The translations under genes were made by a program, and so were the position numbers. Below, one piece after another: positions 35,351-48,400 of a stretch of 64,000 bases of DNA. Location of the stretch: NCBI GenBank assembly GCA_946902875.1, contig OX336340.1, forward strand, positions 14,771,566 through 14,835,565, read 5' to 3'. The number at the start of each line of letters is the position of its first letter. Within the stretch, counting starts at the first letter, position 1. The DNA is from Nematopogon swammerdamellus (taxonomy: Eukaryota > Arthropoda > Insecta > Lepidoptera > Adelidae). The notes under the pieces were generated by a model, which had not been told where the DNA came from, did not search any database, and saw only the letters and a list, made by a program, of their open reading frames with translations.

Positions 35351-36459
35351 TCACCTTCGCACCAGACACCTTCTCCGTAAAATGTTTGCAATTATTCTAA
35401 TTTGACGATAGAGACAAATTATAATTGAAACTTCCTCTAACTAAAGTATGTATGCAACAATAACATTGTTTGCAATAATTTTATTTCTATTTGCATTCTA
35501 TTGACGAATGAGACATTTTATATTCATTGCTATTGAGAAGAGTCATGCGAAATAGTTCGGAAATGTAATTGTATTTCCGTAACATACATTTCTATAGTAG
35601 ATTGCTAGAACTTCTCATTTGAAAATTTATATCTTCTATGGTCCTAATGTGTTTAAGGTTTCTTGTTACATTCTCTTCTCATATTATTTTGTATTTTATA
35701 AGAGCCCATTATGTCGATTTGTGATAAATAAGGAAGCTCCATTAATTGAAGTGTACAGTTTTGTGAAACTGTGCACATAAGATAAGGAGGGCCAACTTGG
35801 TTTTGTGTATGATTTTGCACGTCAGTGAGAAAATGATACTTAATGGTTTATGTTGAAATACAATTTTATTCATAAATACTAAACCTAAGTTTTATTTACA
35901 ACCTTATGACATAAATGTTTTACACCTAAGTAAATAAAATTAAATAAACAGAACAAAAATAACAAACATAAAATTATTAGCTGCATGATTAGCTGGGTTT
36001 TTTATCACTACAAGATATTCTTAATCCTCCGTTTCATCTGGAACCTTATAGGTAGAGTCCATCACAAAATGTGCAGGATTTGCACATGTACTAAATATAC
36101 TGTATGTTCCAAAACAATAAATAAAATAAAAAAAAACTAAAGCTATGTACATATACGCGAGCATCCGGGTATTGAGCCGCTCAGCTCGAGTGTCTGCTCC
36201 TGTCCGCTCGTCCTCGCGTGTGTGTACATAGCTTAAAACACAACAAGCATAACACCTTACTCTTCAGCAGAATACATATTTTTATCAACATCAACATGGC
36301 ATTGTTTCAAATGCATCCAGGTAACGCAGCTTAATCGTTTGTGGAGCTTATGAAACCTAAATTTTTTTCATAGCATAGCACCAAATTGTCGCTTTCTCTG
36401 ATCAGTCAATATACAATACCTATAATGTATTTATTTTCACAATGTTATGTATCCCGCAA
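35351..36459. other. Convergent intergenic region, pontin and lipase 3' ends
   Basis: No coding frame stands out. For the lipase (minus strand) an AATAAA reads near 36431, about 25 bases past the stop codon. On the plus strand AATAAA-like signals occur near 35727 and 35870. The two genes end tail to tail within about 1.6 kb. Confidence 0.6.
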
Positions 36460-39400
36460 CTACTCCTTAGTTGAATTAACTTTAGCGGAACCCGCCGTCA
36501 GTGAATTTGGGTAGGAGACGGGTATAAATTTGGTGTCATTAGGCGGTACAGGGACGGAGGGCGGTACGGGCGCGGGGGCGGCTGCGGCGGCCGCGTGCGG
36601 AGGCCGGTACGTGGGTAGCTCTACACGCACTCCCTGTGGATTCGCCGTCCGTCGATACAGCGCCTCGAACTGAGCTATCTCCGAGTAGGAGTGCGAGCGG
36701 ATCTTGCGGTCGTCGCGGGCATTGCTCGGGTACACGATCAGCAGCCGCTCGGCGTCGCCGCCGCGCACCGCCACCGGAGGCAAGGTTGTCGTCGTCGACG
36801 CGTTCGGCGCCGCCACTATCTCGATCGGATTCTCCGGATCGACGCGCATCACCCTCCCCGCGGCTTCCGTCGTCGGAGCGCTCGTCACCGTCGATGTGCG
36901 TTCGAGCCCCAGTACTCTATCGGCCATCTGCGACGTCTCGCTCGTGTCGACGGGCACCTCCGGCGGACCCGGAGGCCCGATCATTTTCAACATGTTAATC
37001 TTGGACTCGAGGGTGGGCGCCGGCGCCGGCGCCGCATCGGTCTCGGTCGTCTCGGTGGGGATGTAGCGCGAGTCAGGGCGAACGGCCTCTCGGGCGCCGA
37101 AGATCGGCAGCCGCGGCGCGTACGCCGACACGAGTGGCAGCAGAGTGTCGCGAGCGTAGCGCTCCGCGCGCGTGATGAACGAAGCGAGCCGAGTCGGAAG
37201 GAACTGGACCACAAACCCACTATTCTCAGTCTCGGGTTTCTCTCCGTACGACATTACTTGCAATGTCGCCGAAGCAGTTTCCCCGTCCTCTCTTCTAGAA
37301 TCGTAGTTCTTGGGACGGCGCGAGGCAGAGGGGCCGGGCGAGGAGGAGGCCGGCGCGGCTGGTGTGGGGCGCGGGGACGGCGCGGCGGTGGCGCGCAGGA
37401 TGGGTTCGGAGATTTCGCGGCGCGTATCAGAGGAGCGGCGCGGTGCCTTGTGCTGGCGCGGCCGCAGCACCGGCTCAGCGATCTCGGAAGCGCCGCCTTC
37501 CACTACCTTCAAATTGACGACGCCGAAGGCTCGGCCGGAGTGGCTCGCGGTGTCGGTCGGCGCCCACGGCAGCTCGAGGATGTCGGCCGCGTTCAGTATG
37601 GAGAACGCATGCGACGGCGCATCTTCCGTTACCTCGTTCTGTTGCGGATCGTCTGCTGCGCCCGGTGTGTGTGTCGAGTTGGTTGCGTTACTGGATGTTC
37701 CGGGAACGCTTTGAGCTGAACTATTTTCAGGTTTAACGTACTCCTGAAAATAAAAAAATATTCAAAGTAGCTGAACACAGATCTCGCACGACAGGGTAAA
37801 TACTAAAAAAACACAGCATTATTAACATGTTTTTAGGGAAAGCACACTTGTGGATGAATGAAACGCTGAGGTAAGTATGTCGTTACTACATAAAAGGTGC
37901 TCACACAAAAACGCATCTGTGAATATTGAATTGTACCGTTCGATATATATTTAAATATACCTTAAGCTTTGCGAGTGGATTTCTGCAAACAAAATATTAA
38001 CAGTAAAACATTTGCCCACGAAATAATCTTTAAGGACCTAGGACTATAGAAATTATTGATATCTACCTGTATTGGTAACGGACAGTCACCAGGATATAAC
38101 GGCAAGTCCACCGGCTCTCCTGACACCAGCTCTAGGTCTTTCTTGCAGAACGACGACCTGTAAGATAAATTTTCAGTATATTAGCAGCAAGAATCTAAAA
38201 AAAAATACAAAAATATATTTGGTAAGTGGAACATTTTAGTCTAAAACATAGGCAATCAAGTACTTAGGTACTACCACATAACAAATATTTATTTATTGTA
38301 GACAGGCAGCCTTTTCAGATGCACCAAATTTCAGTTTAAAAAGTTGTTGGTTTTTTAGAATGTTTTTAAATTTGTTTTTCTTGAGCACTCTAAATCTCTG
38401 TAAGAGAACCCTATATTTAGAGTTAAGTATTTGCCTGTTGTACAATTTCTGAGTGCAATAAAGATATTTCATTTCATTTGATTTGAAATCGAATTGCCAA
38501 TTGTATAGTAATCGATTACAGCCAGATGATCAAATTAAAGCGACTGACTTCTTGCCGAAGCTATCAGCGATGAGGAGCTTCTCGATAGTGTGTGCGCGCG
38601 CGCCGGCGGAGAGCCAGCCGGAGTAGGCGAGGTAGTGCAGGGTGGCGCGCAGCGGCACCCCCAGCGCCGGGTGCGGCACCACCATGCGCGCCAGCCGCGC
38701 CCCGCGAGCTAGCGCGCCGTCCTCCTTCCTGCGGCAACGAGCTTCTATTGTTACACAGACTACATACGTTTACCAGTCGCCCTCATTTAGTTTTTTTGTC
38801 TCTAAAAATAGATACAGGTCGAATTGAGAACCTATTATTTTTTTTAAGATGTTAAAAGTAGTTGCGATATGACAATAAAAAGGGATAGCTGAGTTTACTA
38901 TTTACTCCTGAATCTTCTTCACAGATTGAATGTCCGCTATTTATGTTTCCACACTAGAAATTAGGTATATAATATATACCTAAAAGTTGTGGCACATATT
39001 ATGTGCCACAACTTTCGGTTTCATTTTCGAAAGTAAATGGAAACGAAAAGCAGATGCACTCTCTGTTTTGAACCCCCGATGATAAACACCCCTCGTGTTA
39101 TAAGTTTAATGTGTGTGTGTCTGTCTGTGGCATCGTAGCTCCTAAACGGATGGACCAATTTGGATGCGGTTTTTTTTTTTATTAAAAAGCTGGTTTAATC
39201 GGTACGGTTGTTAGCTATGTTTGTAATTAATTAATCAAGTAATTTAGTAATAAAAAAAATTATTATCTTAAAAAGTGAACCGATTTGCATGCGGTTTTTT
39301 TTAAAAAGCTTGTACAATATATTTTCAACTATATAGCCCTTGCTCGCTGTCACGTCACACGTCTGTCGCGTCTCGATGACGAAAAAGGTTTGATTGAGAA

Positions 39401-42400
39401 GACAAGAAAATGGTGTGGCGTGTTACTTGGTCATTGGGAAAGTTTCGTTGAGTCCCGAGTCCCCGTGTAGAGTCAGCATGATTCTGCCGTAGCTGGTGGC
39501 GCCGCTCTTACCCCCCGCGCCGCCCGCGCCGCTCCCCCCGCTCCACACCGACACGTGATATTGGTGTGCTGGAAAATATCAAGAATATTTGCACTTTAGA
39601 AGGATATTAATTGTCGGTACTTAATAAGAATAGTCCCACTGCATCTCTCCCCGTGCATGTCGTAAAAGGCGACTAAGGGATAAGGACAAGATGCCGTGCA
39701 TAAGGGCGACAGGCTAGCCACCTATCACCTTGGCGCGGTCTTTCCACGCATTCATGCAGCAGGTGGGCCTTCGTGCCTTACTTGCTGCCTGATAGTTATC
39801 TTGTCGGAATACTTTGCTAAAGGTGGTGGTCGGTGTTGTGCTGTAATTTACCAGAGTACTTGCAGCACAACACCGATTACTCTGCTTACCCCGATTGTCG
39901 GGATTCAGCGTGTGTGATGTATGTATGTATGTATTAATTGTACATAACAATTGGCCAGTGTACTATAATTGTAGGTAGGTACCCACTGAATTCAACATAT
40001 ATATTGAGACCAAAATAGGATAATTCAGACCAAAAAAAGAAAGTTACCGCAGAAAGGCTCCTCTTCTCTGGTCAGCAGGTAGAGTTGTCCGCGGCCGACG
40101 GAGCGGTCGGCGTAGTAGCCCATGTTGCCGCAGCGACGCGACCCGCCGCACGGGAAACAACGTCCCTGTGGGGTGAGACGTCGTCACTCTCACAACCTTA
40201 CTTCCATTCCCTCGGTCCGGTCAGTGCACTACATACAGTGCCGGATAAAGAGTTTCGGAGGCCCCAAGCACAGAAGTCATGTAGGCCCTTTGTTGCTTGG
40301 ATTTCGAAGGTAGAAATTAGAACATAAAACAAAGTTCATCAAAATTAATATTCTAAAATTATATTAGGTTATGTTCGGAAATGTTAAAAAAAAAATTTCT
40401 TGCCTTTTTCTGAGTATACTCTGAGATTACATCGTCAAAATTTATCTGACGAAGTATGTCTGCCTCAATACACATTAACGTCAAAGAAAAGCTTGTCTTG
40501 GCCAATTTTCGTTCTTTGTGGATTTTTAAGTCTTTTTACTTGTGAAAAGGATCGTTCAGCGGAGCAGTTTGTAATTTTTAAACTATTTTACAGAACATTT
40601 CATTCTAAAGGCCACTTCTATGTTTGGAAAAACGCACTTTACTTCATTCTTAATTATTATCTCATATAGATCGGAATGGATGGTCTTTGTTTCTGCAGAT
40701 TCGTGTTTTATTCGAATATATTTATGACGTATGTCTCTGCAGAGGAGAGGAGGCCCCTGGTCTCCAGGGCCCTCCTGAACGTGCACGTGCTTGTCCTGCT
40801 TATGCGTTAATCCGCCACTGACTAGATAATAGATAATCGATCCGCTAAGGGATCGAGTTTTGAACTTCACACTCACGGTGAGTGTGAAGTTCAAAACGTC
40901 AGTCTCACCTCCAAAAAGTCATCATAGGTGGTACAAGGGAACGCCGGAAAGTGACACTTGGGCGACACAGAATCGGTGAAGAACTTGTAGGCGCGCCGAT
41001 GGTTGCAGAGGGAGCGGCCCTCGAGCGGCGAGGGCGCCGCCCAGGGCAGCACCAGGTCCGAGACGGCGCCCACGAAGAGGTTGGAGCAGCCGTGCTGCAT
41101 GCGCCCTCCGTTGGGATAGAAGTCGACGTGGCCGAGCGGCTGAGCGGCGCCCAGCCCGCCCAGGATCAGGTTCTCGCCGTTGGAGTGGATCACGTCGACG
41201 AAGCGAGCGTCGCCGCTGTCGAGTCGCGCGCGCGGGTCTTGGAACTCAAATAGAGGTCCCGCTGGGTCCAGTCCTACCACATGAAAATGACTGTTTTATA
41301 TTTTTCAAACCCAACAATAAGAAGCAATATACGAGTAGGTACACGTATGCCAATGTAGTTGGTTTTTTTTTTAGTTATACTTCTTTACGCAGGATATGAA
41401 TTTACGCACGCTATGAAATAAATTTAACTCCTGAAAATGACGAGTAAACTCCTTGAGGAGGAAAGCCGCCACGTCACCGTCACCGCCACGCTAAATAGAC
41501 GCGCTCAAGCTGGTATTTAGCTGAGCCATCCAATAAGTGCGAACAGTACACCAAGCAAGACCTTAATTACTTACACATAATATTATTAGACATAATATCC
41601 ATTTGATATAATACTTATTAATTTGGAATGACATTAATTTTACAAAATAATCATTTCGGCTATTTCATTTGTTATAAAGCTTAGGTGCCAAACTTTATAT
41701 AATGGTCATAACTACAAAATATTGTACTAAGCACTTCCGCCCTAGACGAGTATGTTGTCGTTTGGGTGGTCATACATAAGTAACCACTGGCCGAGTTACC
41801 GAGGCTTACAAGTCCTTGCACTAGTATCCCGAGTAGAATGTGAAGGAATTGCTAGGGGTACCCACCTGTTATTCTACTAATGTTGCCTACTTCCGAGCCA
41901 GCGAAGCCGGCCACGTGTGCGCCCAAACTGAACCCAATCAGGTGCACATCTTGAAATTTCAAATTGATGTGTTTCGCGAGACCTGAAAGAGAAGCATCAA
42001 TCCAAAAACCATATCCGATAGAATTATATTATGTAGGTTATATTACCTCAAGACAGAACTAGGTAGACCCTAGATCCTGAAATATTCTACTAAGTGAGAT
42101 TCATGATATTATTTTTAAAACAAAACAGCTTTACTCGCGGTTCTTCCCGAGCTGTGTGGCTCGACGTTTCGGGCCAAGCGTATGGCCCATCCTCATGAGC
42201 ACTCTGCTTAGTGCGACGGTTGGCAGAGAACGTTCTCTGCCAACCGTCGCAAGCTGTTTTGTTTTAAAAATAATGTCTAACAACCACGATATTCATGATT
42301 CTCATTACTGTTTATTGTTTGGACTTAGAATCGCAAGGTTAGGCTGGAGAGAGTGTTTCACTTGGATGTGTCGGAAGGCTCGACTACAACAAGAAGCTAG

Positions 42401-45400
42401 TGCAAACCGTTGAGGAGTATGGCGAGCTGCTTGCCGACGAGCCGTGTGTTGGCGGCGGCGCGCAGGTAGTTGGGCATCACGGCGCCGCCCTCCCAGTCCA
42501 CGCACACCACGTTGCACTCCTCCTGTCAGCCAGGGCACGCACGCACCTACTTCAGTTATATTCAATTGCTGTTGTGACTGGATGAACTAAGTCAGAGACA
42601 TGTTCATTCATGATTTTTTTCTATCGAGGGAAGTTAAAAAATCCCCACCCGGGAACCGCGGCCGCGGTACAACCGCGTTGTACGGTTTAGTCGGTCGGAG
42701 TGGAAAGCCTTGGTCGATTCAGTTGGTCGGAGTACCCGTTTATCCAGTTGATTCGTTGGTAATAAAATTTTACCAAATTAAATCGTTTGAAATATCTGAT
42801 CAACTGGTTGGTTGGATCGGAATACCTAATTAATGCCTTCATCGAGTTCCATTCTACACATCCATTCTGCACAACTAGTTGGTCCGTTTAGTTGGTCGGA
42901 GTGGGAAGCCTGGATTCACTACTTACTATTAGACAGAAGCTTTTGGTTTTGGTTGGGATTGTTTAAATAATATAATATCCCAAAAATGAAAAACGAAAAT
43001 GTCTCTTCATTGTCCTTTTTTTAAACATTGTTTCAAACAGCTACATGTTGACTGGAAGAAGTCTCTTCAAGGAATGAGTCTGCATTTGACTTCTTGTTGC
43101 TGCACTTATGTGTCTTATTTATGTATTGTATTTTCCTCGTGTACCTACCTACCTACCTACTTTTTTACGGAGGATTCAAGTATTTCCATCTATATCCGAT
43201 TCAAGTGAAAGCTGTACGTAAAGTACACGACCTCGAAAATCTATAGAAACCCAAAAACTTTACAGTTGTAAAAGCGGCGGGTGACCGAGTGGTTTGGGCA
43301 TCGGCTTCTCATGCGAGAGGTCCGCGGTTCGAATCCGGTCGGCGTGTACCAATGAGTTTTTTCTGACGAAAAAATTTAAGTACATACCTACACCTGCTGC
43401 TTCACCGTTCGGAACCGGTGTAAAACTGTAGGTCCCTTCCTTTGCCCCTTACTAGGTGGTAGGCTCAAATTGTAGCCGACTGGGTTGGTACCACCGTACT
43501 GGATGTAAGATGTCCCCATAGCAGCCTCGGTTGTGTTCTCCTCTAGTCCAGTATAGCCAGAAATCCAGGGAAGTCTCCGGTATGGCACCTACATTCTCGG
43601 AGGTGATATTAGCCGGTCGGAGCATGCGCTTTGGCCCCTCTGACTCAGCTACCCATACCGTATTATTTAAAAAAAAATATGTAGGGACAACTCGTAGGCA
43701 ACTACGTCTATTCTTTTTTCATATTATGTGCTCGTGGATACAGCAGAGTTACTCACCACCGCCATGAGCGCAGAGCGCATCTCATATACCCAGACATTGT
43801 CACAATTTGAGCCGAATCCATGGACGATGACCCTCGTAGGTCGCTTGGAGTCGAACGCCCTTTCGGCCCACTCCCACGCAGCGGACACATTGCTCGCCGA
43901 GACTGCCAGTAGGGGCTGGTCGCCTCTGAAACCGTTCAAACACACACGTCACGCTTGACGACGCTAGCCGCTTTCTTTGTCATCTTGTGGCCGATGCCCA
44001 TCAACTTGCAACACTTTCATATTCCGATTTGTAAGTGCATTTCCGTAGTGATCGTGATAAGATGGTCAAGAAGTCAAGACGCATTGGGGTGATGTACAAT
44101 ATTAAGAAAGACACTTTCAAGATCTAAGACATTTGCTTGGGTTGGTTATTTCTACAAATGAAGGTAGAAAGCGAGGGAGTTGTCAGCCTCGGTAGCTCAG
44201 TGGTGCGGTCGATCGACTGTTGTTAAGCACGCGGTCAGTTCTTGGATGGGTTACGGCTCGTTGGAGGCTAACCGTGGTTGGGATTCCACGTAAAACTGTA
44301 GGTCCCTTCCCTTCTTACCTTACTAGGTGGTAGGGTTTATCTCGCCTAGGTTGATACCACCGCACTGAATGATACGTCTGTTGAAACGGCTATTTAAATA
44401 GTTCGTGTTTTCCGTCTAGTTCAGTGTAGCCGACATGAAATGAAGGGTAGGAAGACATGGCACCTAGTTCACCCGGTGTTATGGGCTGACATCATGGATG
44501 TTATGTAGGTAATGTAGCCAACCGTGTCAGTGTCCATAAAAAAACCTCATAGCTCGATTGTTCTAAAGTTCTACCTACTGTAGGTTATTTCAGAATGTTG
44601 TGTGGTGAAGGGGTGATACCTGCTGATGGTGGAATACAGAAGGAAGTGTGTGTCGATCTCGTGCGGAGGACTGGGCAGGGTCTCGAGGTAGGCGAAGGGT
44701 CCGGCGTCCTCGAAGCAACCGAGATCGTCGTAGCACACGCTGCTCTGTGACCTCTTGCTCCTGCAGCAGTCATTACAACACACTATTTATTATCTTTCAT
44801 CCATTTATAAAACATGGAATGGATTTTTTTAAGTCGCCAGTCGTCCCAGTCTTAGGCTAAGAAAAGGCTGATGAATGTAGTTCCGATAGCAACATCCTGC
44901 AGGTTTTTTTTTTATGGAACCTGGCACGGTTGGCTACATCACCTACAACGTCCGTGATGTCAGCCCATAACACCGGGTGAACTAGGTGCCATGTCAGTGC
45001 TTCCCCCTTTAATAGTGCCGGCTACACTGAACTGGTCGGAAAACACAAACTATTTACATAGCCGTTTTAACCGACGTTTCATTCAGTGCGGTGGTACCAA
45101 CCCGGGCGGGTTAAAACCCACCACCAAGTAATATTAGGAGGGAAGGGACCTACAGTTTTACGAGGAATCCGAACCTCGGTCAGCCTCCAACGGTCAGTGG
45201 TCACCCATCCAAGTACTGACCGCACCCAGCGTTGCTTAACATTCAATAGCGACAGTTGACTGTTGCACCACTGAGCTATCGAGGCTGACAAAATTAGTAA
45301 TCTGCTGAAATTATTAAACTAGCGGATGGCCAAGCATTTAAGATTACTAGCATCACTACCCCTTACTAGATGGTAGGCTCAAATATTAGCCAACTGGGTT

Positions 45401-48400
45401 GACACCACCACACTGGATGTAAGATGGCCGCATAGCAGCATCGGCTGTGTTCTCTAGTCTAGTATAGCCAGCACTCCAAAGGGTAGTCTCCGGTATGAAA
45501 ACTTTCCGAAGGTAAGAAGCTCTGCCATGTCTTGACTCAGCCACCCATAGCGGATTATTTAAACAATACTTAATACGAGCTTTCAAGAAGTTTGCTCAAA
45601 CCATGAGTTAGGAGTTGTGTCTGATAGAGCAGTGCTTTTAAACTGTGAGTCGCGACCCCCCAGGCAGAGGTGAATGCCCTACGCTACGAGCATCAACGGA
45701 ACATCTGACCTGAATTGAATGTATATCTACAAATTTCGCCAGCATGGCTATTGGCTACGGAGCCCTAACAAAAGGTGAAGAACCCTAACAAAATAAGTAG
45801 TTATAGAAAGAAAATACTTTATTGCTCCAAAACATTTTACAGAAACGTGCACATTATACATAATATTCACCAGAGGAGAGGTGCAAATGCAGAGTTATCC
45901 CTTGCAGAGATTTCTTACAATCAACCTTTGTAGGTTGTAGGTACCTATATTAGAGAGTCGAGTGAAATTTAAGTAGATAGTAATAGATAGCAAAAGACTT
46001 AGGTACGTACTAGAATTGCAACTATGGACACAGCATAGGAAGGTAGGCAGGCAGAGCAGGTACATGGACAACGAACAGACTTTTGATGTGTAGGTGGGTA
46101 TCACAACATCGCTGGCAGACATTTCTCGCACATTGCTCTCAACTCTTGCTTGTCGCGTATTCCATTAACATTTTCTAAGGCGGCCGTTATTCGGAATACT
46201 GTATCGGGCTTGTTTGACCAATCGATCGCGGCATTTTATCTGCATAAAATTGGCATCGTGCTGCAACGTAGTAGAAATCCGCTTTCCTTACTGAACTAGA
46301 TAGAACCGAGAACGACCGCTCTCTTCTCCGAATGCACTGCAAGGAGGCCGCGAGATTGTTTCTCACGATTTGGCGCTGTGCAAAAACGCAGTCAACCTTT
46401 TCTCCTGTCCGAGGAAAATGACTGTGGGAACGCGAAGAAAGACTGAGTGTCGCCTGCGCTGTGCAGAATACAACCAATGTGATGCGTACGACTGTGTTTC
46501 CCTTGAAGTCGCTCGAAGTGAAGTTATGACCCGGTAACGACTTAATACTTTTCTGATGTGCTTGGGTTGGTAGCGTCGTCTTGAGGAACTATAATAGACA
46601 TTAAGCGAATAATGTTTAGTATAGGGTTTGGTGTAATTTAAGACAGCGGTTCTCAAACTTTTTTGGTGACGGAACCCTTTTGGAAAGCGAAATATTTGAC
46701 GGAGCCCTAAAATAAACAAAAATAGTTTTACTTACATAATATTATAATGAAAGAAAAAAACAATAAATATCTAATGCGAGTTTATGGGAGGTATGAAACT
46801 GTTTCTTATTTTCCATCAATTGGTTGATATCAGGTTTGATAGAAGAAAGTTTAGTTGAGTTCGTCTGCGCAGCCGAGCTGAATCGAGCCAGAGAGGAGAG
46901 GTGTATTTTTTATTTATTTTTTATTCTCGTATTCTTGCGGAGCCCCCACAGAGGCTCCACGGAGCCCTAGGGCTCCGCGGAGCACACTTTGAGTATGGCT
47001 GATTTAAGATTATGTTTTACACAAGAACGTTTAGAAGAGTTCATCTAACGTTCTTGGTTTTACATTTTAAAGTGAGCTCAATTTGTCGTTGATAGCCGAT
47101 TGAAAAAGTAAATCAAAATAAATTTCTCTTATCAGTAAAGATTAATAAAACAATGTTTTTATCATTAATAAACACCGTATATTATAATGCCACCAAGGTC
47201 TTTCTTTCAGAATCCATCCACCGAAGCAATGACAGGCGGACGCTTTCAGACTGTTCAATCTACGTGTTCACACAAAAATAGCCGCAGTCCGGCTCGCCGC
47301 CGCCGCCCCCGCGCCGCCGCCGCCCGCCGCCGCGCCGCGCCGCGCCGGTGGTGTGGCGGACGGAACGACGCACAGTGGTCTGGAAATCGAGCTCCATAGA
47401 CATAGAACCTTAATGTCAGGAATAAAAATGAAAACAAATTTAATGTCTCTGGTATACCTCCCTTTATTTCATATTATAGTATGAAGGGTATAAGTAGCTC
47501 CACGAGTGAGAAAAAAATAGTTTTGTTTTTTTTTGTATGGAAGAAAACACTTAAAGTGATTTTTTTTTTAACTGAATGAAACTGAAGAGCTGGTGCTCAC
47601 ATCTTCTATTGCACCTTACACGGCGATCAAGATGGCATACAATTCCTTCACCTTTGGGTGCCTATTTGCGCGTAGCAAACGTTTGAAATTTGGAATTTTC
47701 GATAAATTATTTTTCAAACCTTAGTCGTAATTTAATGAAGTTGCCTATCGCTTTGAATATGAAAATACTTTTCTCATGTTGTTATTGTACGGAGTAGTAC
47801 TGACAGTACAGTAATTAACCATATTTTATAGTAAACACAGCGTAGCACTTGTCAGCCTCGATAGCTCAGTGGTGCAGACAGTCAACTGTCGCTATTGAAT
47901 GTTAAGCAACGCTGGGTGCGGTCAGTACTTGGATGGGTGACCGCTGACCGTTGGAGGCTGACCGAGGTTCGGATTCCTCGTAAAACTGTAGGTCCCTTCC
48001 CTCCTAATCTTACTTGGTGGTAGGGTTTAACCCGCCCGGGTTGGTACCACCGCTCTTTTTAGGAGCAAGTTTTTAGGAGTGCCCTTGATCTGTCAGAAAG
48101 TGAAAAGAAAGAACTGAAACAATTCTGTCAGACTTATGTGTGTTCGTTGAGGAACAAATGGATCTCGTGTAATCGCACGAGACATGCATTCACGAAGAAG
48201 TCGTTTCGGTCATTCATGAACTCAGGCCATTTTATCTTTTCTTGCAGCCACGTCTCGTGGCTGCAAGAAAAGATAAAATGGCCTGAGTTCATGAGGGAAA
48301 AGATGACACCTTCTTTAGTGTCAGTAGAGCGGCAACCATGTTCCAGTGACTTCGGTGTAAATGAGGGTGCATCAACGTCCTCAAAACCAGAGACGTGCAC

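Noticed and set aside
36691..37719. 342-codon plus-strand frame rich in Arg and Gly
   Set aside because: It is antisense to the large last lipase exon, where GC-rich codons keep several frames open; it has no domain.
43272..43350. Functional tRNA gene (Ser/Leu-like)
   Set aside because: A and B boxes are present but the sequence does not close an acceptor stem, and it is fused to a SINE body that occurs elsewhere.
46187..46719. Two overlapping minus-strand frames (96 and 118 codons)
   Set aside because: No recognisable domain; one enters the hAT MITE at 46644, so they are not treated as genes.
47900..47975. 5S rRNA gene
   Set aside because: Only the internal control region matches; the 5' and 3' thirds of 5S are missing, and the segment is part of a SINE family.
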